Assembly: GCF_020283565.1 (NCBI RefSeq)
Contig: NC_060065.1
Coordinates: 52,502,409 to 52,566,408, forward strand
Source: Trifolium pratense
Lineage: Eukaryota > Streptophyta > Magnoliopsida > Fabales > Fabaceae
Length of the DNA stretch: 64,000 nt
Reading direction: 5' to 3'
This document shows, piece by piece, positions 25,511 through 37,149 of the stretch. The position numbers and the translations under genes are program-made. The notes under the pieces were generated by a model, which saw only the letters and a program-made list of their open reading frames with translations, was not told the origin of the DNA and did not search any database. Positions within the stretch are counted from its first letter, which is position 1, and every line of letters begins with the position of its first letter.

Positions 25511-27369
25511 TAAATGATCCCTCATTTACCCCCTCGTTACCCAACATAAGGTTTGAATCAATGTGCTCTTCTCTTTATCTCAACCTTCAAATTAATATGT
25601 CATTGAACTCAACAAATATATAAGTAATTTTGTAAATACTCTAAATCTTGAGATTTTTCCTAAACTCTAATTTGCCTCCTATATATACTCAACAAATATA
25701 GTTGTTCATCATCTAATAAAAGTACCATATTCCAGCTTCATCTCCATTTCATGGAATTTTTTTATCAAGTTGTATTTCTGGTTCTATTTTTCTTTACCAA
25801 AATATATATATTTTTTTTTTATCAAACCAAAATATATTCTAGGTGCTATTTGAAGTGAAATACAATGAATTTATTTCACTATAGACATGTGTTTTGAAAA
25901 AACTTGATTCAAACCCACTAAAACGAAAACTTAAACTGTTGACCCGGTCGAATTTTGAAGCTTCTCCACAACTGGGTTAATAATAATTAGAAAAAAAATC
26001 AATCAAAACCAACAAAATTCAAAACCCTAATTAGGGATCTATATATAGGGTATCTACGAACACAAGATAATCATTTTCTATATTTTCAATCATAAAACAA
26101 ATTAAAATCAAATGAAAATTTCAAACATTATATATAAAATAAATTTAAGTACATACTATGTGAAAAAAAAATAACATGTAAAATACTTGAAAAAATGCCA
26201 CAAAATAAAAAGAAAGTGCAACCCAATATAAGCATATTTGCATCAAGAAATTCTTATTAATTTGCTCTTGACATTACTAATAAATTTAGTGCACTGCCAA
26301 TGGAGAACTGGATCCTCTTCGATTATTAGATGGTCTTACGTAAATTTCAACCATTGATTTAAATTTATTTAGTAGTCAACAACAAAAAACAGAAAATGAA
26401 TGACATAAAAGAATTCAGATCCTTGCCAAAATAGCATTTACAAAAAAATAAAAATGTCAATAGATAATATTAAATCAAAAAGCACAATTACTTGTCGATG
26501 ACAATTTTACACTAACATCTAATAAAAATTAACTATAAATTTTTTCACATGATACTATTAAAATAAAGTATAATAAGAGATGATTCGGCAAATTGACATT
26601 TGTTCCTTTTTTTTTTAAGTAAGCAAAATTCATTTCTTTACATCAAAGATAATAGAAGAAATATAAATTGGAGGATAATAATAAATACAATGCCTAAACT
26701 GAAATATAGACGCTATTATACTACTATTTTTTTCTCCTTTTCTTTATTAAAATCTTTTTTAGTGTTTTTTTATTGCTAAAAAATCTTTTTGAGCGTTACT
26801 TTATGAGTTTATGTAGAAAAGAATTTTATATTTTCTTCTTTTTCTGAAAAGATGAGGTGTCATTAGTGAACGACATAATTTTACTTGCAAACGACCTCAT
26901 TTCATCATGATCTTCTTTAACCACACGACAAAAAAAGAAGACAAAAATACAATAAAAATGAAAAGTACAAATTGAATTTAGACTAAAGAGTAGGGTCACA
27001 ACAGCAAATAAAACATTTTTTTTAAAGAGTAGTACTACTAGTATCTTTTTTTAGACGAAAAGTAGTACAACTACTATGTCATCCTTTATTTTCTTTTTTC
27101 CAAAATTTATCTAAATAGTTTAGTGGTTATAATCTTACGATTTAGAAAAAAATAAGTGAAGTACTAAAGTTGGAATTTTGGTTGCTGCATATCACATCTA
27201 ATGTTCTTTTATCAATTGAGATATATTCATAGAAATGATCTTTCAAATATTAAAATATATTAATTTGGGTTTGATTCTCGGTCGGTGTGTATGTAGAAGC
27301 ATTTGTCGGAAGATGTCAACCCCTTAAATAAATCTCAATTACCTTGAGAGGATTAATTTATGCAGTTAC

Positions 27370-28140
27370 ACGTATAAGAGGAGTGTTTTATCGTGAGAGG
27401 TGAGAGGAACAAATATAAACCCTTAGATCTAAATAAATGGATGAGATTAAAATACACCGTTTCATATTCACGTGCACCCCTTCATCTTTCTCGGTGCCTT
27501 TGTTCTACATCCAGGGATGCTCCTGGCCACGCACACATGCATCTTGTACAAAATACTCTTCACAACAACATCAAATCCCTATTTTTCCAATCAAAACGAT
27601 AAACAAATGGATCATAATAACAATAATTTGATTGTTCTTAATTAAAAATAAAAAGGATTGATTTGGGGGTACATAAATTATTCATGATTGGTTTCATTCT
27701 TTTGTGGTGTGGTGCATCCATGGCAACCCGATAATTCTCACATGTTTGTTCTTCTAATGTTCACAACTACTTAATAAAATTAGTAATTTTATTTTTATTC
27801 TGAAAACAAAAACAAAAACAAAATTATGAAATTCAGTTATAAAAACTTTCATTTGATCTTGAGAAGCATAACTAGAACAACAACATCCATCACAGGGTAG
27901 AAGTATGAATTCGAGAAGCAAGGGCTCAGAAATAAAAAAAAAAAAAAACTACTTTACAGATTGAAGAAAGTGGAGAAAGGGGTGAAGGAGAAAGGTAAGG
28001 TCCAGATAAACCGAAGACAAAGAGTGGTGTAGTGTATATTAGTTAAGTGAAACCAATTTAATCAAGACCGTTAGTTTTGATCGGATGGTTTATATTTGTT
28101 CCTCTCATCTCTCACAATAAAACACTCCTCTCACTTGAAG
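27370..28140. mobile_element. Putative non-autonomous element with ~50-bp inverted ends
   Basis: 'aggagtgttttat-gtgagag-tgagaggaacaaatataaacc' at about 27376-27422 recurs inverted at about 28088-28137, with two mismatches in the core. About 770 bp lie between the ends. The interior has no coding capacity. Termini and target duplication were not resolved, so the superfamily is unknown. Confidence 0.45.
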
Positions 28141-28630
28141 TGCTCCCTATATATATATATATAGAGAGAGAGAGATCAAATTACACTGGTGTAACATTTG
28201 AGTAAAATACATGGAAAATGGAGATTTATTAACTTGAAATTTAGTCGATGGTTAAATAAAACCCGACAAAAAATTATCCCACTTAAAAATTAAATGAGTT
28301 GGATTCGAATATTTTTGAACAAATCATTTTTTTTTAACTCATTAACAATTTGCGCTTAATAACTTACTTTTTTTAATCCACCTTATTTATCTTGATAGTG
28401 AAATTTTTAGTCACTAAGCTACTTAGAAAAAAAAAAACTTTTTATTTTTGTATATGTGTTTGATAACTTACTTAAATGCCCACAAATACTATCTCAACTA
28501 ACATAAATATAAAAATTATTAGATCAGATATCATGATCGAAATTCGAACTTGAATCTCTCTACTTTGTGTTTATAAGTTTTCAATGACTTGTCATTAAAC
28601 TTACTCAAACTACTAATAATCTAAATAATA

Positions 28631-28784
28631 TCAATCGTTAGTTGGTTTAGTGGTGATTGACGTTGAACTTGGTAGGGAGGATCACAATTCATCTCTCACA
28701 ACTGTGATCGGAAGGAGGCTGAAACCATTTGGTGCCATAATTGACCGCCGAACCAGATTAAACTAGTGGTGAAAGCAAAAAAAG
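28631..28784 (+). repeat. tRNA-derived SINE, family A copy 2
   Basis: A-box-like TTGGTTTAGTGG, then 'gggaggatcacaattcatctc' with a weakened B box, then the family tail 'ccagattaaactagtggtgaaagc' and an A-run. The flanks are (aat)-rich, which blurs any target duplication. Confidence 0.65.
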
Positions 28785-28814
28785 AAGTAATAATAATAAT
28801 AATAATTAATCATT

Positions 28815-28900
28815 GATGAGATAGATAACTCAACTTGTTGAACTAAGAGTTAAAATGAGTCGGAGTTTCATGATTCAAGTCCGTAAAAAAAAAATTACCA
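28815..28900 (+). repeat. tRNA-like SINE fragment
   Basis: A-box-like 'taactcaacttgttgaac' and B-box-like 'gattcaagtcc' about 45 bp apart, then an A-run. It resembles the minus-strand fragment at 488-552. It may be a SINE of another family. Confidence 0.4.
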
Positions 28901-29675
28901 TAACAAATATTAACAATTTGCATTAAAAAAAAAGTCTAATTAATCACTAATATATGTTTGACTTGTATACTTAATTTTGATTATTTATATTTATATTACA
29001 TAATAAAAAAAAAATTTATTTATTTATTTATTTATATATAAGAAGTTGTATCTCTCTCTCTGTTCTGTTATCACAATCACATAAACATAACATAACATAC
29101 TTCATTTTCTGTTCAAACTTGCAAGCTATATACTTTCATCAACAAACATGCTTTGACCCAATTCCTTCTATTTCTCAGATCTTCCCTTTCTCTTCACTTC
29201 TAGGTACACATTCTCTTCAATCAATCACTTTTTCTTTTCTTTCTACTTTTAATATTATTTTTTTATTCTTTTGGATCCAAATCCTGTTTTTTCTGTTTTA
29301 ATTGGATCAGCGTAAACCCTTTTGCTCAGATTTGATTTTTATGGAATCTAATTTTAACCCTTTTAATCAAAGTTGTTTAAATTTTCATTTTTTTTCGTTG
29401 TTTTTCAATTTTCAGATTGTTCTGTCTCATTGGAGCTGTAAATCAGACATGCAACTTCTCTAGAAGAGTTTTGAATTTTGTTGCTGATTCAATTTGGTAT
29501 TGCAAAATTATTCTTTTCATGCTTATTTATAAATTGGGATAAATTGAAATTTGTTCCTTGAAAAAAGAGTGATTTTTAAGATTTAAGAATAAGTCAATTT
29601 CAGATTCCTAACTAATTGATGCAAAGAATTGATGTATAGATATATAGATATTGTTTGCATATTAATGGATTATAA

Positions 29676-29679
29676 GGTT

Positions 29680-29711
<32 letters not shown>

Positions 29712-29955
29712 AAGATTGATGTTGTGTTATGCTATGGTTTTTTGTTGTTGTTAAGATTGATGTTGTGTTATGCTACGGTTTTTTGTTGTCAAGATTGAAT
29801 TTGTGTTATGCTATGGTTGTTTTGTTGTTGCTAAGATTGATTTTGTGTTATGCTATGGTTTTTTGTTGTTGTTAAGATTGATGTTGTGTTATGCTATGGT
29901 TTTTTGTTGTTAAGATTGATTTTGTGTTATGCTATGTGGTTTTTTGTTTTGGATG
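29676..29955 (+). repeat. Minisatellite in the F-box gene 5' UTR intron
   Basis: About six imperfect copies of a ~40-50 bp unit, 'ttgttgttaagattgatgtt' followed by 'gtgttatgctatggtttt', preceded by a (gtt)n microsatellite. Copies differ mainly in the length of the gtt run. Confidence 0.8.
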
Positions 29956-30043
29956 GATTGATGATTGGTTGAGATGTTAAAGGAATTGTGTTTTGGATTG
30001 TTGTTTGCAGGAGGATGGGAAGAAAGTGAATAGCTTTCTTAGA

Positions 30044-31138
30044 ATGGATCGGAGGGAAGGAGTGAATGATGGTTTTCCTAGACTTGGACCAAGTGATTCG
30101 CTTCTCCCTGGTTTGATCGATGATGTTGCGCTGAATTGTCTCGCTTGTGTTAGTAGATCCGATTACTCGTCCCTGTCGTGTATTAATAAAAGGTATAGAA
30201 AGTTGATCGATAGTGGTTATCTATATGGGTTGAGGAAAGAGTTGGGAGTTGTTGAACATTTGGTTTATTTGGTTTGTGACCCAAGAGGATGGGTTGCATT
30301 TGATACCAAGATAAGTAGATGGATGACATTGCCTAAGATACCGTGCGATGAGTGTTTCAACCATGCGGACAAAGAGTCCTTAGCTGTAGGTTGTGAGCTG
30401 TTGGTTTTCGGTAGAGAATTGATGGAGTTTGCCATTTGGAAGTATAGTTTGATTTGCCGTGGTTGGGTTAAGTGTCAAGAGATGAACCAACCTCGCTGTT
30501 TATTTGGATCAAGTAGTTTTGGTTCGATTGCCATTGTAGCCGGCGGAAGTGACAAATATGGAAATGTTCTTAAGTCTGCTGAGTTGTATGACTCTTCAAC
30601 ATGTACGTGGGGAATTTTACCGAACATGCATACACCGCGTAGATTGTGCTCAAGTTTTTTTATGGATGGCAAATTCTACGTGATTGGTGGCATGTCAAGC
30701 ATAACTGTTTCATTAACTTGTGGAGAAGAATATGATCTTCAAACAAGAAGTTGGAGAAAAATAGAGGGCATGTACCCATATGTTAATGTGGGTGCTCAAG
30801 CACCTCCACTTGTGGCGGTTGTGAATAATCAGTTGTACGCGGTTGAACATCTAACTAATATGGTGAAAAAATACAACAAGGAAAAGAACACATGGCATGA
30901 ATTGGGAAGGCTTCCGGTTCGTGCTGATTCTTCTAATGGTTGGGGCCTTGCTTTCAAGGCTTGCGGAGATAAACTTTTGGTTGTAGGTGGACAAAGGGGT
31001 CCAGAAGGTGAAGCTATAGTGCTGAATTCATGGTGTCCCGGGTCTGGAGTTAGGAATGGCGTCATAGATTGGAAGGTACTCGGCATAAAAGAGCATGTCG
31101 GGGTGTTCGTGTATAATTGTGCTGTTATGGGCTGTTGA
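30044..31138 (+). CDS. F-box/kelch-repeat protein (364 aa)
   Basis: A single coding exon. An N-terminal F-box-like segment ([22 protein letters not shown]...[12 protein letters not shown], about residues 22-60) would bind SKP1 and make this the substrate adaptor of an SCF ubiquitin ligase. Kelch repeats follow: AIVAGG...[24 protein letters not shown]...[18 protein letters not shown]...[20 protein letters not shown]. It resembles the Arabidopsis At5g60570/At1g74510 type. The first ATG after the splice acceptor ttgtttgcag (30010) that opens the frame is at 30044; sequence back to 29993 in the same frame lies partly in the intron. A leader exon around 29100-29203 with donor 'aggtaca' fits. The substrate is unknown. 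Confidence 0.88.
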   Translation: MDRREGVNDGFPRLGPSDSLLPGLIDDVALNCLACVSRSDYSSLSCINKRYRKLIDSGYLYGLRKELGVVEHLVYLVCDPRGWVAFDTKISRWMTLPKIPCDECFNHADKESLAVGCELLVFGRELMEFAIWKYSLICRGWVKCQEMNQPRCLFGSSSFGSIAIVAGGSDKYGNVLKSAELYDSSTCTWGILPNMHTPRRLCSSFFMDGKFYVIGGMSSITVSLTCGEEYDLQTRSWRKIEGMYPYVNVGAQAPPLVAVVNNQLYAVEHLTNMVKKYNKEKNTWHELGRLPVRADSSNGWGLAFKACGDKLLVVGGQRGPEGEAIVLNSWCPGSGVRNGVIDWKVLGIKEHVGVFVYNCAVMGC

Positions 31139-33478
31139 CAAATTTGAGATAATTTTACATTAACTCAACAGAAGAAGCCGGTATTCACACTCTGACTTCG
31201 CCTTGAAGGTTGCTTCCATGTTCTACCATTGCTTCATTTACCGAGTTAATTGTTGTTTGGGATAGCTTTCACTAGCTGAAAATTTAGTTTCATCTTTTTA
31301 ACATTGTTTATTTGAATGTATTTCTCACTTTCATGTTCCATAATTTTAAATTTCTTTTGAGATTACCGAGTAGTCTTACACAGAAATGTTATGTTTTATT
31401 TTTCTTACTCAACTATGTAAACCAATAAATCTAGAAGTTTTCATTGTTTAATGTTTGTTGTTTTCTGCTTAGTCCCTGTAGTGTATTTCTTCACAACTTA
31501 TGTCCACCATTCATTCTTAGATTTTGTGCGAGTCTGTCCATTATTCACGAATTGTTCATCCGACTAGAGTTTGCAGCGATTTGGGTTGTTTACGGTCAAA
31601 TTACCTTGCAGTCACTAGGGCCGTTGAGTAAAGATCAGACGGTTCTTATTCTGACTTCACTAAATCAAATTTCAAATAGAAACTCGAAATATGAACTATC
31701 TGATCTTTGATTCACGGGCGAAGATGTGCTAACCCGACTGCATAATATTTGACTGCAGCTAATCCAAATCTAGTTTATACCTAATAAGGTCGGCAAGTCA
31801 AGCGATAGAGGTTGCTTCTCCGACTTGCTCACAAAAATCTATCTTCTCATTTGGCTTAAAGTTGAATGTTAGATTGCAAGCATATGTGAAAACAAAGTTA
31901 TCAATAATTTTGTTCATGTTATCTTTTCATTTGTACTTATTTATATGATCTTAAAATGATTTCTTTTCCTTTAATCAAGAAGGTTAATTCAGTTGGGACC
32001 ATTCTTCATTACCCTATAAGTTTCTTTTGTCCTTTGTGTTTGCAAGTAGCAACCCACTATTCAATGTTTCACAATTCTTGGTATATCTTTCTTTATACAT
32101 TTATCATAAGCTTGATGTTTTGAGATGAATAGGAGGTGGTTGAACCTCTTTTTCTTGCCAACCAACAAATGTGTTTGTGTTAATCATGTAAAAAAAAAAG
32201 GATCTTCACTTTATTTTTTATCATTGCACTTTATTTGTTTCTTTTTTGTCATTAGTTGAATTATTTTTAGTTTTACACTTTTACTATATGATTTTTGTCA
32301 AGAATTTTTTATTTTTTGGTACATTGTTAAGAAATGTTTTTTCATACCTTTCAAGTGGTGCAAGCATATTTTAAATTTATTTATATTTTTCACCATACTG
32401 TATGACAACAGCATGTTAGAGAATGAGATTCATTTTTTAATGATTGAGAATGGAATCTGACTTTTACTAGAAACTAGAAAGGACTTAAAATAAATAATTT
32501 AGGCCACCCTCATATTTTATTATATTTTTGAGGTATACAATAGTGAATAAGTTGATTACTGTTTTCACCCTCCCTTTTTCTACCTACCTATATTTAAAGG
32601 AAAAAAAAAAATTCTAGTGAAACTTTGTGAAATATACACACGTTTATAATCTCCAAAAATATCTTAATAAGAATCAAATTCTAAATTTCAATGGTAGTGA
32701 CTACTAGTGAGAAAGCTTGGACCCCTACAGTGAAAAAATATTCTCATGTGTATATTAGGAATGAGATCCTTTGTAGTGTATGTGGTGAAAATGAAATGAC
32801 ATGAACATTTCTCTTGGCTATTCTTAAATAAAATTAAAAAAAAACTCTTGGCTAGTTTTGCAATTGGATATTTTAACTGAGATTGAGAGAAGATTTTTAC
32901 TTTTGTCACCCTATCCATTTTTTCGCACGTCCTACAAATTTACCGGACAACATTTTTCAGAAATTCTCATTTTTATAACATCTGCTACTTAAGTAGCGAA
33001 ATAGTAAAAAGAAAATGGCGTAGGACGCGCAAGTAGCCGGTAGGGTGGCAAAAGGAGATCTCTTGGGAGAAAAGGATGAAGCCTTAATTTTTGCGCCAAA
33101 TGAATAAGATGAGCCCGATAAACCAATAAAAGAAAATGAGAGTTACTTTTACTTCCTTATGTTTTTGATAAAATAAAAAATAAAAATTATACATCTTTGG
33201 ATTTACTCCAAATTTACTTATTTGGATGGGGCAAAAATATTATTTTTCTCGCGTTCAGATGGGAAAAAATCAAAAAAAAAATTCATCCGGAATTTCGAAT
33301 GGATGAAATCAGATGAGAGTGATTTTTAAGAATCATGAATATAAATGAGTTCTCAAATAAGATTGCATGATCTTTAAGTCCATAGAAGAAAGTTGGGAGC
33401 CTTATATCTATGTTGTTGTTTATATATCGAGGAACAAATTTTCAATATTAGGCGCATGCATTGCGGTCGGGAGTGGTT

Positions 33479-33509
33479 ATGGTGCATAAGCTTTTTTCTT
33501 ATGCACCAT
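33479..33509. repeat. Perfect 12-bp stem hairpin
   Basis: atggtgcataag (33479-33490) pairs with cttatgcaccat (33498-33509) across a 7-nt loop of mainly T. Next to it are repeated 'ttagtgcacc'/'gcgcccccc' motifs. It is probably part of a repeat end. Confidence 0.7.
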
Positions 33510-33650
33510 GTATAAATAATGAAAATTGCTTAATGCACCCCAAAAATTGCTTAGCGCCCCCCATATACTTAGTGCACCTCAGATTTTCTCGTGCGCCCCC
33601 AATTCAAAGGGCGAAGAGCAAATATCAATAGTCCATAACCTTACTTGTTT

Positions 33651-34093
33651 GATGTTTTCTCTCCCAACCCCCCTCAATTCTTTTCTACCCCCTGAATTTC
33701 CGTTTTTGCCCCTGGGGGTACTGCGGTTTATACGAACCGAAATAAGCTGACATGCTGATATATTTCGGTAACCACTTACCGAAATCTGGGACATTTCAGT
33801 TCGCAGGTACCGAAACAATTATTTCGGTAAACTTCTATCGAAAATGGCCTAATTCCAGCGACCAACGTACCGAAATCTAGGATATTTCGGTTCGCAGATA
33901 CCGAACAAGCTGACGTTCGTTTTTTGTGTACCGAAAACGCTAATGTTCGGTTTGCAGTTACCGAAATGGTCTAATATTTGGCTTCGGTGAATACGAACCA
34001 AAGTTTTTTGGCAAAAATGTTTCAAACCGTAAGGGCAAACTTGGATTTTTGGGGGTAGAAAAGAATTGAGGGGGGTTGGGAGAGAAACCATCT
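33651..34093. mobile_element. Foldback MITE with ~37-bp identical ends and internal hairpin units
   Basis: Inverted ends run gatg-t/g-tttctctcccaac...ttttctaccccc: 37 nt identical, with weaker similarity beyond. The flanks are tacttgttt (33642-33650) and taattgttt (34094-34102), a 9-bp duplication with one mismatch, which suggests a Mutator-type element. The interior carries several 'TTTCGGT...ACCGAAA' stem-loop units. It is non-coding. Confidence 0.65.
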
Positions 34094-37000
34094 AATTGTT
34101 TTATTTTTGTCAAATGCAGAAATTTCACTGCAGGATAAAAACATCTAAGCCCAAAGGGCCGGTTACAGGACCAGACCCAGCTAAACTCAAATTCTCACCC
34201 CAAAGCCCACGTATTTATTTATTTAATAATTAGCATAACGTGCATTAATTTTTTATTTTTCAATGATACTTATTATAGTTTCTGAACCGTGCGTTCAGAA
34301 CAAAATATTCTTCCGGTGTGATTGATGAAATTAGATTGTATTGAGGTGATGTTTTGGGCTTCGAGTACTAAGGAAAAAAATTTCTATAAAAATATTAGCA
34401 CTCCAACACTCAAGAGAGTATTTGCTTAAGATTAGAGAAATTGTTAAATTGGGCAAGAACGTGAGTACTTTGAGGATGAATGCATATGTCCGTATATAGT
34501 GGAATACTTGCATAATCATTTTATGTGGTGTTGTGAATAGAATGAGTCACCAATATCAATCAGATTATCCAAAGGTCACAAATATACAATATATGTGAAA
34601 ACCAAATTGATCAATCAAATCCAACCCATGTTTAATTGAACTAGATTCAATCAGATTTTTTAAGAAAAGTATATAGATTGAACCACATGTTTAATTCTTT
34701 GGATCATATTGATTTTTGTCTCAAAGTCGATTCAAATTGAATCGTGAACGCATCTACATACTGTCACTGCTATGCAAAATTTAAAGAGTGGATTGGATAT
34801 TGAATTACGTAAAAGTTTGTCTAAATTTACTTTGAGGACAAAAATTATTATGTGATTAGATTTCTAAACAAAACTTCTCTCTAACGCCTCTCCATCATTT
34901 TAGACATCTCTTTCTAATCTTCTTAATCTCTCTTTATTGGTTTTATCATTTCTCTCTCTTTCCTTTTACACTTACTTTTTTTTGTTGGAGAGGAATGCGT
35001 GTAAGAGAGAATTTTAATCTATCTTAACAACTCTTAATTTTATAAATTAATTGTTTAGTGACTTGTTTTTGTTTTATCTCTATCTTTTGTCACTTTCTTT
35101 TTTTATCGTATAGGATTATTCACTGAAATTATTCTATTCGAGTCGGTGTCAGATATTAAATATTGACACATCTCTCAATCAAAATTTAAATATTAATTTA
35201 TTCCAAATAAACTCAAGTTTCTTCCAAAAATTAAACTTAAGTTCTTTCAAACGATTCCTTATAAATAAATTACTATTTGGATAAATTACTATTTGAATCC
35301 GATATCTTAGTTGAACTAAATATTAAAATGAATAAAAGAATGAATGATATTTGATGATCATTTATCGCAACAAACTATATCACCTTACTATTTCCTTATC
35401 ACGTAAATAAATAGCGTCGGTGGCAGTGTGGGTCATTCTATAATCTGTGTGACATATGCGTCCAAAACAAAGATGACTTAGCACATTCTTGGACGCTAAA
35501 TATCAAACATTATATATGAACATGATTTTTTACTTACCAAATTATGAACATGAATGAACAATGAAAATAGATATGTCAATTTTAATTAATTAATTAATAT
35601 AATTAGACTTGGAAATGCCATGTGTGTGATGTATTTTACACGTAATGAAAGTGGTTGTTTGGTTAAGTGACCTTTTCTAAAAGAAGTCTCTTGAATCTTT
35701 AATTTTTGTTGCATCTTCCTAACCACAAGTTTCATTAGTACATGTTCATGGGAAAAGCAGAACCAAAAGCAAATGTATTTATTCAATTTTCTATAGACAG
35801 TTAGTTACAAACAAAATATCTGATCAATCATAGCCACCCCTTTGCTAGAAAACTGAAATACTTATGTTGAGGACCAGTTGGATATTTGAATTCAATGCTA
35901 GGTATGGGATCATCATAGTGATGAAAATTGTTAAGAAGTCGCACATCGATTGTTAGTTGGTTTGGACAAAGATTTATAAGTAAGAGTTGATCTTCATCTT
36001 ACAGGTCCAACTTCATATTTTAAAATTGTATAGCATAATCTCTCCACGATTTATTGGGCTACATGTTATCAAATTTATGCTATCGAACCACCCACAGTTA
36101 ACATCAACGCACCAAATCAAATAGTGTTGGACGTAAGAGAATAATTTCACAATTCCGAAAACATTTTGTTGGTTACAATTAGAGTAAACAACGGTTTGTT
36201 TATTGGATCGGCTTCTTTAAACTATTTTTTATTTTTTTTATATGGCCTAAGCCCATTTAAACTAAAAATTTAGTTTAAAGTGTAAAGTAAATAATCTTAG
36301 TCATTGATAATAAATTAAATGTGGATATTTATCAAAGTATCACACTTTGTTAATTTTTCTAACACATGTAAATAACTTTAAAAATACAATTAAAAAGTAG
36401 TAATAGAAAGAGTATTTGGGAAAAGGTAAAAGAGCATTAAGTTGCTACCTAAACACTTAAATAGATTTATCCATCCATAACAAGAACAAATGATTTATGA
36501 ACACTTTGTAAACGCAATGCCAAAACACCCAAAATCATTCATCTTTAAGCACGTGTTTTCTTCCAAATCATTCACCTAATAACAAACTAATTAACATGAA
36601 TCTTTAATTAATCTTTTTTTTTTTGTCAAATCTTTAATTAATCTTTACACGCACTTAACATGAATAAAATACTATACTATAAAAATAATAAAGAAAAGTT
36701 AGGCACATATTATTATTATTATTTTGGTTATCACAAACAATATCCGACCCATCGGACCATTTAATTTAATTCAGAGATTAATTATAACATCAAATAATTT
36801 CAACCGATCATAATTATAGTTGCAAGAATCGAACCTTGATCCTGTTAGCCACGTATTATTGTTGTAAATAGTACATTAAAAAGCATAGAATCCGGGGTGA
36901 GTGGAAAAAGGAAAAAATACAAGTAGGTGGAAGTGATGATGAAATAAATAAACTCAATTCCACAACCTTATTCATAAATGCTCAACTTTATCTCAATTTT

Positions 37001-37149
37001 TCATTTCATTACCAAATTTAAACACTTACTTATACTATATAGTATTTCATTTCTCATTCTCATTTCATAATTCACAACTCATAAGAAAGATTCCTACATA
37101 AACAACCAAATAACAAACTACTTGTGCTTTTCTTTGTCATCACAATATT

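Larger units (their letters stand above)
22948..29990. other. AT-rich gene-free region and 5' side of the F-box gene
   Basis: No coding gene is supported. It holds long A/T homopolymer tracts (24350-24640), the dispersed repeat at about 25200-25510, an inverted-repeat element (27370-28140), a short (ta)n(ga)n microsatellite near 28147-28175, SINE copies (28631, 28815), and (aat)n near 28790. From about 29040 the sequence looks like a promoter and leader. Confidence 0.6.
31139..37149. other. Gene-free region between the F-box and RING-CH genes
   Basis: After the F-box 3' UTR the DNA is AT-rich, with only short frames. It holds a perfect hairpin (33479-33509), a foldback element with hairpin units (33651-34093) and a short 'aagtcgcacatcg' repeat fragment near 35935. 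Scattered A/T homopolymers occur throughout. No RNA gene is recognised. Confidence 0.6.

Noticed and set aside
29676..29955. CRISPR-like spaced repeats
   Set aside because: Units are contiguous and imperfect, with no unique spacers, in a plant nuclear intron; it is a minisatellite.
29993..30043. Upstream extension of the F-box ORF
   Set aside because: It begins with TTG and crosses the splice acceptor at 30010, so it is not in mature mRNA in this form; the ATG at 30044 is preferred.
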